From: Rutpela maculata
Lineage: Eukaryota; Arthropoda; Insecta; Coleoptera; Cerambycidae
DNA length: 64,000 nucleotides
NCBI GenBank assembly: GCA_936432065.2
Contig: OW386285.2
Location: 137,173,235-137,237,234, forward strand
Direction: 5' to 3'
Shown: in pieces, positions 11,216 through 21,739 of the stretch
How positions within the stretch are numbered: position 1 is the first letter of the stretch
Layout of the letters: the number at the start of each line of letters is the position of its first letter
Notes under the pieces: model-generated
What the model was told of the DNA's origin: nothing
The model's database searches: none
Seen by the model: the letters and a program-made list of their open reading frames with translations, nothing else
Translations under genes and position numbers: made by a program

Positions 11216-12715
11216 AATAATTTTTATGGATCACGAAATGGCTGGCAAGACGTTGTGAATAAGACAAAGAAGAAGTTGGCGGAAGTAAAAATTTTCGACT
11301 GGCTGGATCGCTCGCAAAAACTCAATATGCATATATTAACACATATTGGTGAAGAAAGTCATATCAAGATTTTATTTCACTAGTGACCCCTCTATGTAAA
11401 TATGATTTGAACAGCCGATCACGTATATAAAAAGAAAAACCAACCAGAAGTAATCTATTTTTGCAATTTCGACCATAGCGGTTTAAAGAACCTTAGGCAC
11501 AGTGTTCATATACTACTGATTTAATTATGTTTCGTTCTGATATGTGATCATAGTGGAGTGCAATTTAATTTCGATCTTTCAGCCCGTTGGCACTTTTAGA
11601 GAAAAATGTATGACCTTGCCAGATATGTACCTGACACCCTGTAGATTAGGAATCCACTTGTCGTAAAAAAATCGTAATGAATATAAGGGCACAATTAACT
11701 AACCACACCACGTGATAGAGCCAATCATGAAGCATATCTTATTCAAAAATCATTAAATTCTCTGTAGAATTTCTATTTTTAAAATAAATAAAGAAATGAA
11801 CTTTTACATTGGCTTATATGGCAGTAAAAAACAAAAATCCTCATTTTCTCCGTTCGACTACAGCTGAAAATTAATTATTTTTCGAAAAAATTTTCTTTCC
11901 CACGACGATATCTCCCAAACTATTATATTTATTTAAGAAAATAATTCTTTACAAAATGTTTGTTATATTTTTCAGATTACAATGGTTCATAAATCAGATT
12001 TTTTGAGTATCTAATAACCAAGATATTTAATAATGTGTAGCTGATGTCAATTTTCGAAGCTTATCTGCGGATTGAAATTGTTTACGGCTTCGAGCCCCCA
12101 CTCATTGTTATTCTGTTTCAACAACCCCCTCTAACTCCAGGAGCACCCAAGTTCCACTTGGATGATTGAATACCTACACAGGACTGTAAACTTTTCAGTT
12201 AATTTATTTTACTTTTTCATCTATAGGTAAATTGACGTGTACAAATCCAAATTTCGGATTACGGCGAAATGGACTTTCTGAAATTTTTGACATGAGATCT
12301 GGAAGGTTTAACGTTGTTGAATATTATTGCAATCGGTGCACCAGGGCGGCTCCAGGGAGAGCCTAAAAACAATTGTTGGATCTAAAACTATTTCAAATAA
12401 TAATTGTTTAGAATGAGAAGAATCACTTAAAAGCGTATCTTAGTGCACTCGGAAAGGAATTTATAGTCGTATGTGATGAGGAAATAATGTCGAGGTGAAT
12501 CTAACCGAACCTGATTTGTACTTATCTTGTACCAATTATTAATTTATATAATAATGTGTTTAATAACATAAATGTATACATATTTCAATTGATTTTCAAA
12601 TTTTATTAATTTTAAAATACAATGTTGGCAGATAACAAAATCCATATCAAAATTAAAAAGTTATGAAAAATGAAAGATAATATAACAATATTTAAATCTC
12701 AATTAGAGATATATA

Positions 12716-12960
12716 CTATACACTTTCTTCATCTAATTCAAATATATTTTTATTGATATAGTTGACTACACAATTCTTATGCGTGTAAAAAATGTCGGCG
12801 CCAGAGAAACAGACATTTTTTACACGTATAGGAATAATTGTGTAGTCAACTTTAAGTAATTTCTTCTGAACGAGGAGTTCTTGCAGGACTTTTTCCCCAT
12901 GCAGGAGCATAAATAGATGCATGACATGTTCTTTTTTTTCAAGAACAAACCTTACTGCCT
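12716..12960 (-). pseudogene. Coding remnant inside the 3.5-kb element
   Basis: The minus strand reads NEAVRFVLEKKEHVMHLFML and continues to a stop at 12716, with part of the frame lying across a hairpin insertion (12761-12850). It lies downstream of the CIFCQ-type fragment on the same strand, so it may be the later part of the same broken gene. No domain is recognised. Confidence 0.3.
12761..12850. repeat. 90-bp hairpin, probable small MITE
   Basis: GTTGACTACACAATTCTTAT at the left pairs with its complement at the right end (TGTAGTCAAC at 12841-12850). The stem is ~37 bp with small bulges and the loop is GGCGCCAGAGAAACA. It could fold into an almost complete hairpin. Confidence 0.75.
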
Positions 12961-13061
12961 CATTCTAAAAGAATAGAATTTTTAAAACATCAAATATCTA
13001 ACGACTTGTATAAGTTCGTAATACTGAATTAAGTGTGCGAGTAGTGTTCTTTTATGTATAT

Positions 13062-13100
13062 TTTCCTTTCCTTTCCTCTGCTTTCCTTTCCTTTGTCAGT
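13062..13100. repeat. TTTCC microsatellite
   Basis: Short run of TTTCC/CTTTC units interrupted by CTCTG, within the 3.5-kb element. Confidence 0.7.
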
Positions 13101-13139
13101 AAATGTATTTTTGAGTAGTCTACTGATCTGTCTCTTGGA

Positions 13140-13610
13140 CTTACATCGGTCCAATTCTAAATACCTCTCATACTTCTCATACCATAACCTTCTGATTTTA
13201 CGTTTTCCATTTTTATTTTTATTGTTAGATAGCATTTTCTATTACGACTTAAGAAACATGAAACATGATATTTAGTTTCCATAGCTATTAAATCGTTAGC
13301 ACCAATTCTTTCGAAAATTATTGGATTTTATTGAGCTATTATTAATCCTATTTTTCTTTCTGTATTCGTGGTTATTACTTGAGAGACCTTATTTACTGTT
13401 GATGCCTTTTGACAAAAAATACATTTCTCTATAAAAAAAATTAGTTTTACGCAAGGGCACACCTGAAGAAGTTGATGGACAGGCACTGGATCCATCTGAA
13501 CTGTTTTCAATTTCTTTCTCTTTTACTATGTTTTTTTCCTTAAATGTTCTATATTTTTTTGCTAGTAAAACTAGAATAGCAATTTCGGTGCCAAACCAAA
13601 CCGTCAAAAC
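13140..13610 (-). pseudogene. Broken gene of a CIFCQ-type TE-associated family
   Basis: Reading the minus strand from ~13610, a Ser-rich stretch (ENSSDGSSACPSTSSGVP) is followed after a frameshift by IEKCIFCQKASTVNKVSQVI, a stop, and then IGANDLIAMETKYHVSCFLS. The order is a CxxC pair, a basic middle part, then (D)LIA-x-E-x-KYH-x-x-C, which resembles a family of uncharacterised insect proteins associated with mobile elements. I recall the family's pattern but cannot name it. At least two frameshifts and one stop break it. The position between ~0.5-kb inverted repeats suggests it was the element's own gene. The Cys and His residues look like metal ligands, which is inference. Confidence 0.45.
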
Positions 13611-14322
13611 CGTTTGTTTTTCGAAATGATATAGTTCGAGAATATATCTCGTCTTCTCTTTGGTTGCTTATTTTTTTTGGAATTTTAAACAATCAATAAA
13701 TGTTGCAAATGATTTCTCAGAACTTTTGACTACAGGGGCCGGTTTCCTACAAAATTTCTTACTACACTAAACTTTTTTTTTGTCTCTACCTCACTTTTAG
13801 AACTTGTGACGTCAGTAGTACTTTCCATTTTAATTTCTTCTGAAAAGCACATACATCATAAGGTCGAAAATTTTACTGAAAAAATACATACCAGCTGAAA
13901 ATATCTTGCAAACAGTAAACTAAGGAGTTTCTTATAACGTGTTAATCTATTACATACAAATTTTATGTAGGTCAATATAACACTGAATTAATATGATCAA
14001 CAAATACTTATATTTATTCCATATTAATCATTTTCAAGACAAAAAATTTAAAAATATCCCAAACCACAAGTTACAATGCGCGTGTCTATTTAAAGTCAGG
14101 CCTTTGCGGGAAGCAGCGCGGGTTGTTGAAACAGTCTTAAAGTAGAGGGATAGCTAGTATTTCCAGCGAACGTGATGCTGCTGATATGCTTCGAAAATTG
14201 ACATCACACTACATATTATTAAATATCTCGGTTATTAGATCCTCAAAAAATCTTATTTAAGAACCTTAGTAATCTGAAAAATATAGCGAATATTTTATAA
14301 AGAATGATTTTTTTTGATAAAT

Positions 14323-14751
14323 GAGGAGCCTAGAAGACAAGGGGTATAAGTGACAAATTGAAATGAAATGGGTTAAGTTCACTAAAGGTTAACAAAACAT
14401 GCATTCTGTTTGGTGGCTTAAAGATATAAATGATTTCAAACCCAGTGCTGACATCTGTTGACAAATTACTTAGACACTTTACCATATCTGACTTTTGATT
14501 GGAGCACAAGGAATACAACCAAAGGCAGAATACAACCAAGGGCAGCAAAAAAATTCCCCAAAAAATTTAGATGTCTGGTTGTTTTACAAAGATATTCATT
14601 TAGAAAATGACATTAGACTGTATGAATCAATGTTTAACCGTGGAAAATGTGATACTCGTTTCCTTTCGATTACTGTTAATCTTCAAGTTTCAACTCTATT
14701 ATCTCCAATGTAAAGTTCTGATACTTATACCCCTCGTCTTCTAGGTTCCTC
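14323..14751. mobile_element. 429-bp MITE nested in the right arm
   Basis: The ends are GAGGAGCCTAGAAGACAAGG and its near-exact complement (TIR ~28 bp, three mismatches), flanked by AAAT at 14319-14322 and 14752-14755. The uninterrupted sequence can be read from the left arm of the surrounding element, which lacks the insert. A 72-codon open frame inside has no recognisable domain. Confidence 0.75.
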
Positions 14752-15109
14752 AAATATAATAGTTTGGGAGATATCGTCGTGGGAAAAAGAAGTGTTCGAA
14801 AAATAATTAATTTTCTGCTGTAGTCGAACGGAGAAAATGAGGATTTTTGTTTTTTACTGCCATATAAGCCAACGTAAAAGATCATTTATTTATTTATTTT
14901 AAAAATAGAAATTCTACAGAGAATTTAATGATTTTTGAATAAAATATGCTTCATGATTGGCTCTATTACGTGGTATGATTAGTTAGAAAATTTTGATTTG
15001 TGACCTTATATTCAATACGATTTTCTTACGACAAGTGAATTCCTAATCTACAAGGTGTCAGCTACATATCTGGCAAGGTCATACATTTTTCTCTAAAAGT
15101 GCCAACGGG

Positions 15110-16712
15110 AACAAAAACTAAGCGACTTTTGTCAACGCGAGCACTCCACTATCAGGTAGGGTCCCATATGGTCGCCGCTTGGACTATTATTAATAGCTAA
15201 GTAATTAGGTATATTAGTGATTTTAATTGGAACAAATAATGTCACGTGACGTGTTAATTGTATTCTCAATGAAATTTAAATTGAATGTTTTGTACCTTCT
15301 GATTTGTACGTCTATCAAATTTCAGCGAAATAAATGTTCTCGTGGTTACAGAAAAGTGCCACCAGACTATTAGAGACGGAATTTTAGAAACATCCCTTTG
15401 AGTTTAATATGATCTAAAGTCATAATTAAGAAATTTTTTATTGCATTATACCTTCTTTACGAGTAGTATGTGATGTATAAAGATGCAAGAATTAATTGTA
15501 ATTGTTCAAAATTGTCTTTAGCTCGAAGAACACCTACATAAACTTGAACTAGCTTAAATAGACAATTTCTATTTCTATTTCAAACCTTTATCGAAATATT
15601 TAATAAAAATACGTATCTCATAACAACGTATCCAACGTATCCGTGTTGGAAATAGTTTGGGGAGAATAAGTTTTTATGCCAATTTTTCTTCCTAAAAATA
15701 ACACTATATAATTTTTAAATCACATTGTTCACATCAATTCAGAAAATTAATATTTATAACCTAAATACTCAATATTTTTTAGCATCTAATAATATACAAT
15801 AATATGCAATATACTAGATGTAAATATTATACGCCTTGGCGGATTTTTAAGCTTTATATAACTTTCTATAGGATACGTTTCGCAACTTTTTTTAAATAAA
15901 TGGTCGCCTGTCTATTATGCAAATATATCAGCACAATGACCGTCATATCTTTAACAACCTGTATATACCATACCAATTGTTAATATCTCTTTACATCAAC
16001 TATAAAAATACTTCTATAATATAAAATTTCCAACTCATAATTGAATTGCTGATAAATCTCTATGCATTTCTAAAGAAACAAATTTTATTACACGAAACAC
16101 ACGGAGAAACCACATTAGCTTCTTTTGATGCTTGATTTTCAGTGTTTGCTTTGTCGTTATTGAAGTTGACTGCAGTTTATGTAACGACAACTAAGCTCAA
16201 TTTGTTGGGTTGTTTCGTTCTCGTATTGCAATGCACAATCCTGTTATCTCTCTAATGTTGCCCCAAGTGTCGCTTTGGTTTTAAATTTTGTTATGTGTTT
16301 GCACTGAATGAGCATATTGCAGATTGAACACTGCAAGCTATCTGCGTTTGGTTATCAGTATGGCACTGATGTTGTAGTACATAAAAGCATATGTACAATG
16401 GATCTACGAAAGATACTCGTTATATGTGGTATGATTGGTTACGCATATTATATCTCAAAATAATATTATATAAGAATGTTTTTAATCTGCTCAATTAACT
16501 CTAATCTAGAGTGATTCATAATTACAGGACTATACAGGGTGCCTTGTAAGTAATGATCCATAGAGCAACAGTGAATTTCTGACATTAAAATATTGACAAT
16601 AATTAAATATTCTAATTTTGATACATAGAATTAAAGCACAGTTATCAAGTTAATAAATTTTATTTGAGAAACAAATGAACAAAGTTTTAATTAACAGCTA
16701 TTTGTGTATTAA
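15110..16712. other. Unassigned AT-rich sequence
   Basis: A lone TATACAGGGTGCC motif occurs near 16535, probably an eroded MITE end. Nothing else is identifiable. Confidence 0.35.
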
Positions 16713-16788
16713 GAGCGCAAAATGCCACCTTACCACTCGATAGTGTAAGTTGTCAAACACTTGAGAGCGGAAATGACACTTTGCGCTC
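16713..16788. repeat. Hairpin with GAGCGCAAA / TTTGCGCTC ends
   Basis: Complementary 9-bp ends enclose ~58 bp that contain a second partly complementary CACTCGA/TTGAGAG segment. It is the first of a cluster of hairpins around the Crypton-like remnant. Confidence 0.5.
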
Positions 16789-16944
16789 GAATTACACACA
16801 TGATTTTTTCTTCAAACGTCAGAAAAACGTGACATTTCTTAACTCACTTCACGACATTAAAGTTTCAAATTTTAGACGGGTATGCGTTGTCATTAACAAC
16901 GTAGGTAATAGTTATTTGTTTAACTAGGCAGCAAAATAGTAATT

Positions 16945-17066
16945 ATATGTTCAACTCAACAGCAAAATAGATTGACTGCCCTGGCTGAGTTCCTAGCCTC
17001 GCTACGCTCGGCTAGGAATTATCAGCCGCGGCAGTCAATCTATTTTGCTGCTGAGTTGAACATATA
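16945..17066. repeat. 122-bp near-perfect hairpin
   Basis: ATATGTTCAACTCAACAGCA pairs with its complement at 17047-17066. The stem continues through AAAATAGATTGACTGCC and then CCTAGCC/GGCTAGG around a TCGCTACGCTC loop. Its loop-proximal part is GC-rich in AT-rich surroundings. Confidence 0.85.
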
Positions 17067-17068
17067 AA

Positions 17069-17793
17069 TTTTTCGCCGATTGTTTAAATATATTCTAAAA
17101 TAATTAAATTATTACAATTCTCAATCTCTTTATTTTTGTTGCAATAAATTCAATAAAAATTCATTAAAAATCGCAGTTGTTGCTAGTTGGTTACCATGGA
17201 AACATTATATGTCAAACTTTAACAAGTTACAAACGTCTTTGCTAGTTTACAGAAAGATATTAGTATATTTTCATTATGAATAGTGATAGTGACCTAGAAA
17301 TACTTACTCCTCCAGAAATAGCATACCCCAAGAAATAGCTGCTTATTTGAAATTGCCAAACATTAAAGAATATACTGGACACTCCTTCCGTAGAACTTCC
17401 GCCACTTTACTTGTAAATTCTGGAGGTGACATCACAATGTTGAAGAGACATGGCGGTTGGAAGTGCTCAACTGTAGCCAAGGGGTATATTGAGAACTGAG
17501 TAGCAAGCAAAACTAGTATTTGCGAAAAAATTTTAACAAATGTAGTAACTAATACTAACGCAAATCAAACCAGTAATATAATAATAACTAAATGTTTGTT
17601 GGAAATGTTATTTAATTAATGTTTCTTAATAAATGTTAACAAAAAGCGTCAAATATTTACTTATACTGATGACCAATCATTGTCCCTGCCTAGGCAGAAA
17701 AGCGAACACTTTCCTGTCTAGGCAGGGAAAGTGACACTTTGCTGATTGACATTAGTCAGCAAAGTTAGTACTTTGCTGTCAATCGGCGAAAAA
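17069..17793. mobile_element. Crypton-like unit bounded by TTTTTCGCCGATTG inverted repeats
   Basis: TTTTTCGCCGATTG at 17069-17082 recurs as its complement at 17780-17793. Between them lies a tyrosine recombinase remnant. Known Cryptons usually lack long terminal inverted repeats, so these repeats may belong to a host MITE that captured the gene, or to the hairpin cluster. Boundaries are therefore provisional. Confidence 0.4.
17276..17619 (+). pseudogene. Crypton-like tyrosine recombinase, internally deleted
   Basis: The ATG at 17276 starts MNSDSDLEILTPPEIA, an acidic N-terminus of the kind seen in insect Crypton proteins. After a frameshift near 17330 the frame continues straight into the C-terminal catalytic part: EYTGHSFRRTSATLL, LKRHGGWKCSTVAKGYIEN. 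Visible catalytic-type residues are H and R of HSFR, H of HGGW, and Y of GYIEN. An in-frame TGA (17497) follows, and a plausible tail then runs to a stop at 17617. Tyrosine recombinases cut and rejoin DNA through a covalent phosphotyrosine. The copy lacks the core-binding domain and first catalytic Arg, so it cannot be active. Neighbours are hairpins rather than genes. Confidence 0.75.
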
Positions 17794-17828
17794 AGTACTT
17801 TTTCTGACGCTGTGAGCAGCAGAAAAAG
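17708..17828. repeat. Cluster of three short hairpins
   Basis: Three stem-loops follow each other: CTTTCCTG/CAGGGAAAG (17708-17732), TTTGCTG/CAGCAAA (17738-17764) and CTTTTTCTG/CAGAAAAAG (17797-17828). Together with the hairpins left of the Crypton remnant they make a symmetric-looking arrangement. Confidence 0.6.
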
Positions 17829-18610
17829 TAATATCCATGGCAACGCATATTTTATTTAATACGCCAGCCGTACGATATTAACACAATGCGTTTTTTGGTG
17901 GTGAAATTCGAGATTTTCAATCTTTATTTTTTTTGTAGCTAATCGACGTTTGAAGAAAAAATAGCATGTTTGTGACTCGTCTGTAATTGCCAGATTCACT
18001 ACCTTCATCCGGAAAACCTACAGACTCGTCACAAAAGTATCACTTTTACTCCTAATAAAACAATATACTATTATCTACGATTAGTTTGAAAATATCAAAA
18101 TAAAAGGAATAATTAAGTTCAATTTTGACTGGAAACGGCGACTCATCAACATATTATGAGGATATGTAATTAAAATAAACAGACGAACAAAACACAATCG
18201 CTGTCAATTTATTTATTAATTGAAGAACTAAGTGGATAAAGGTGTTATGTCACAAAAACACGTTATTGAGTAATTTAACTCGAAAGTTTTTAGGCGAGAA
18301 CTTTTTTGTTATAACGACTATATAGCTTGACTTTTACGATGATATTGACATTTAATGTACTTTTCAGAGACAAATAACTAAAGTTGTCAGTTGTCATTAT
18401 TTTCGAAAATTTTAAAAAATTAATGTACATAACACCTTTATCCGTTCACAAGTTTCTCTGAAATGAATAAGGAATTAGTGAATAAAAGTGTTAAGAAATT
18501 AAACATATTTTATTATTATAAAAACATTGTACAATTTTTAGGTAGTCGGACAGTTCTACGGTTTTGAGCCACAGTTTGGTCATTTTCAAGTATGTTGTGA
18601 TAATACGGCC

Positions 18611-19500
18611 TTACCATTCATTTGTGAATGGTAATTGTTCTTTAGGATGGGCCAGTTTTCCTACACTTAGGCTGCCCTTGTTTTCATTAAACACCGTTAG
18701 AGCAATACAGTCGGAATTTATCTTATGCATATTCCTTTTCTGGGAAATATCGACTTTGCAAAATGGAGTCATTTCATCTAGTGATGTAATAGTAGCACCC
18801 ATAGGTGCCATTTTATACCGTCGTGAAAATAAACCTTTTCATTGTTAAAGTTTTTCTTCCTGTTGTACAAATTGAGTTTTGAGGCAATTCCATCAATATC
18901 CTTGAAATGATTCTTCATATCTATGACAACGGCGTCTTTGGGAGTTCTTAAAATTTCTCGATACTGGTCCGGAACGTAGATGTTTTGATGTTTCCTTAAA
19001 ATTTTCTCGATTCTGCCAAAGCCTCTGTCTGAATCTAAATATGAATGTCCCACCTCCGAAAATTTATGGTCGATAACTTTATATTCTCTCTTTAAAATCA
19101 ACAACTGGTAAAGTGTAATGATATTGAAGTTTCTATTTTGTCCACCGCAGGACTCGGGTCATATTATAATGTGATCGATCTTTTCTTGGAAATATTCATT
19201 GTAAATTTGTGAAAAGGTATGTAAGCAACTAGCAATTTCTAGGCTTTCACGGCAGGCCAAATCTTCAGTCCATGTGAAAAAGAACGTTTTTTTTTTCAGT
19301 ATTCCTCAATGTATGTATGCCAAGGTTGTAAAACCACATTTGACGAAGGTAAAATGCTTTCGATGTACTTAATTTTGGCAGCGGCATGGTTTGCTGAAGA
19401 TCTAAGGTAAGAAAACAAATCGTTCTATCTAGTGTAACTTTTGCTCCGTCACGCTTTTGTTGTTCGAAAGCTAGTTTGTAATTTTCTCCGTATTCTTTAG
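18611..19500 (-). pseudogene. CGGQN-family (DUF7869-type) transposase-like pseudogene
   Basis: Reading from ~19500 on the minus strand: a block CFLTLDLQQTMPLPKLSTS, then AFYLRQMWFYNLGIHT, a frameshift, FTWTEDLACRESLEIASC, then PESCGGQNRNFNII and VIDHKFSEVGHSYLDSDRGF, followed by IEKILRKHQNIYVPDQY and, after another frameshift, a tail ending at 18611. The ordered blocks DLQQT, FYLRQ-x-W, (S)D-x-C-x-GQN and GHSY-x-x-D-x-x-FG-x-IE are the signature of a widespread insect family that I would place under DUF7869. In this copy the usual Ser-Asp before SCGGQN is Pro-Glu. A stop precedes that block. The conserved Asp residues suggest a nuclease fold, which is inference. Confidence 0.65.
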
Positions 19501-19531
19501 TACTATTTATTTTATTTTATTTTATTTTTTT
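19501..19531. repeat. TTTTA microsatellite
   Basis: About five TTTTA units and a T-run directly beside GTACTATTTA. On the minus strand it reads as an A-rich tail, so it may be the 3' end of a small retroelement inserted upstream of the pseudogene. Confidence 0.5.
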
Positions 19532-20533
19532 CAACCCAATAGATGTAAGCATAGCGAACCCTGTAATTCTTAAACGGTAACCTTACAAACCCAAATGACC
19601 TTTGACTTAATTGGCGTAATTATCATACTTATTATTTTTTCCGCAAGAATTTCGGAATTCGCCAGATTTGCCTTAAACAATTTAATGCTCTTTCAAAATA
19701 TTGGGTGGGCAGAAGCCATACCAGATATCAGTTTTGTTCTTGTCCTAAAAATTTCTACGGTCCAGCCCTCGTCTACTTGTCAGCATAAAAATATTTGTAC
19801 AAAAATCAACACCGCAAAGCGTCACTTTCCAGTATTTCTGATTTACAGACTAATTTGCTAGAATACTTTGGTAAATTCGTATTTCATTATTACATTTTAT
19901 ATTGATAATGTTTTGTTTTTAAAACATTATTAAAACTTGCCTGGGAAAAAATTGCCACTATGTGACTGATTTCTGCTGAATTGCCAAAAAGTATAAATGT
20001 GTTTACAGCAATTAGATACTCAAGTACCATCTCGACTCTTGTACCATCTCATACCATTTCGAAATTGAACGAAGTGAATATATTGATTAAAACACTATAA
20101 GCACTATTTCCAAATATCAGCCAATTTATAAACATCTTACATGATTCATAAAATCGTTTATTCATTGCCATTAATTTGTAATATCAGTTTACTACGACTG
20201 GCCATTTTCACTATAATAGGAAGAAACACTTAACACAACTTGTCACATTACTATCAATATAACATAACTTTAAAAGCAAAGTGTTTTGGATTAAAACAAT
20301 TTAATATCGCACAGTAATGGATAAAGGTGGTATGTGATCATGACACCTTTATCCGTTAAATTATATAAAAACCATATGTATATAACCAAACATTAAAACG
20401 CATTTAGGAAAGGTTTATTATCTCAAAAACTTATTGAAATGATAGATTATAAGTTAAAATAGTTGTCTGTGTAGAAATCTCAAAATTTTCAAAAATGTCA
20501 CATAACACCTTTATCCACTTAGCTCTTCAATTA

Positions 20534-21720
20534 TTATAAAGTTCGTATTCTTCGCATAAATAAATTGTTACTCTTACGTCAACTCTCATTATATTAACAA
20601 CAGTTTTGGGGCATTATTATTTCATTAAAATACATTGTCAATGTTTAATTATGCACTTTACTTGGGAAGATCCAGTCCGATTTGAGAGATTTTTTAGGTT
20701 TTCAACTCATTGTCGAAAAAAAAAACACAAAAATCCAAAATTTTCTTAACTTTAATTTACTAATTTCTATTTACTACTACTATAGGGAAGAAATTAATTA
20801 ACCATACAATATTTATTGCTCTCTGAGAAATGCTTATCGTCATTACCATTATGGTAATGTATAACTTTTTTAAATAAAATTTCTATTGTATTCTGTACAT
20901 CAGGGACTGATGGTAGACAAAAAATAAACTCTAGTTTATTATATAGGCCATAATCCGATATGGCATAACAAAGAAGATACACGCTACCAAAAATGGAAAG
21001 TCACTTTTTTTGTCGATCACTCCTAAATAATTTGAAATATCAAATGGATATTTTGGACAAAATTGAAATGTACCTGGAATTGTCTTTTCTTATTCAATGA
21101 AATTTAACCTGCTTTTATTAGGTTCACCTGTATCTATCTATGTAAGTAAAAAAGTGTAAGGAACTGAATTTGACCCACTTCTAATTGTTGTATCATCATG
21201 AAACTAGGCAATTGTGTGTAACTCTGATGACAATACAATATAGTATACTCAATATTATAATATGTTCAAAATGGTCGCCGCCCCAAGATGGCGGATTATC
21301 ATTTTCTTTGATATGGGTATCAAAAGACAGGGCGTGATAAGTAGAAAAAAATATGTGATCAAAATTAAAAAATTCAAAATGGCGGCGTCAACATGGCGGA
21401 TACACTATTCTACAGCCTACATGTATTGGAAGTAAAAATAGCAAATTCTTAGTAACTTCGTCATGCTAAATAACAATATAAAAAGCAAAAGTTCTAGTTG
21501 GCTCTGGTTTTCCCAATACAGATAATAAAGTGTAATAGACGGAGAGCCGGCCGTCGAATATCCTATGAATAAGATACATGAAAAACTGTTTGTGAGTGAT
21601 TAGTACTACCACAGTCCTAAAGGAAGCCACCTTTTATACGAGCTAATTTTGCCCGCGTCATGGATTTTTGACCTCACTTCCGGTTACGATTTTTAATGTT
21701 TTCTTAAGTCATCAATAGTC
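20534..21720. other. Unassigned sequence
   Basis: Two CAAAATGG(C/T)-type motifs (about 21268 and 21372) resemble those in the 122-bp repeat near 4 kb. No gene recognised. Confidence 0.35.
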
Positions 21721-21739
21721 CCTTGGGGTAAAACTTTTA

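Larger units (their letters stand above)
11583..15109. mobile_element. 3.5-kb element with ~0.5-kb terminal inverted repeats
   Basis: The left arm (11583 to ~12130) begins CCCGTTGGCACTTTTAGAG. The right arm (~14115-15109) ends with its complement. Homology continues along the arms and includes TGACCTTGCCAGATATGT and CAATTTTCGAAGC. The right arm is interrupted by a 429-bp MITE at 14323-14751. The 2-kb interior contains broken minus-strand coding sequence. I see no clear target duplication, so the superfamily is open. Confidence 0.65.
18216..20533. mobile_element. 2.3-kb element with a CGGQN-family gene
   Basis: AATTGAAGAACTAAGTGGAT at the left pairs with its complement (one mismatch) at the right end (to ~20533). 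The match continues through AAAGGTGTTATGT. The motif GGATAAAGGTGTTATGT recurs inside both ends in both orientations: forward near 18234 and 20328, reverse near 18424, 20342 and 20503. Such subterminal repeats are typical of transposase binding regions. A broken transposase-like gene lies on the minus strand. A 3-bp ATT flank on both sides is a possible target duplication. Confidence 0.65.

Noticed and set aside
14495..14713. Open frame inside the 429-bp MITE
   Set aside because: No domain is recognisable and such short MITEs rarely encode protein.
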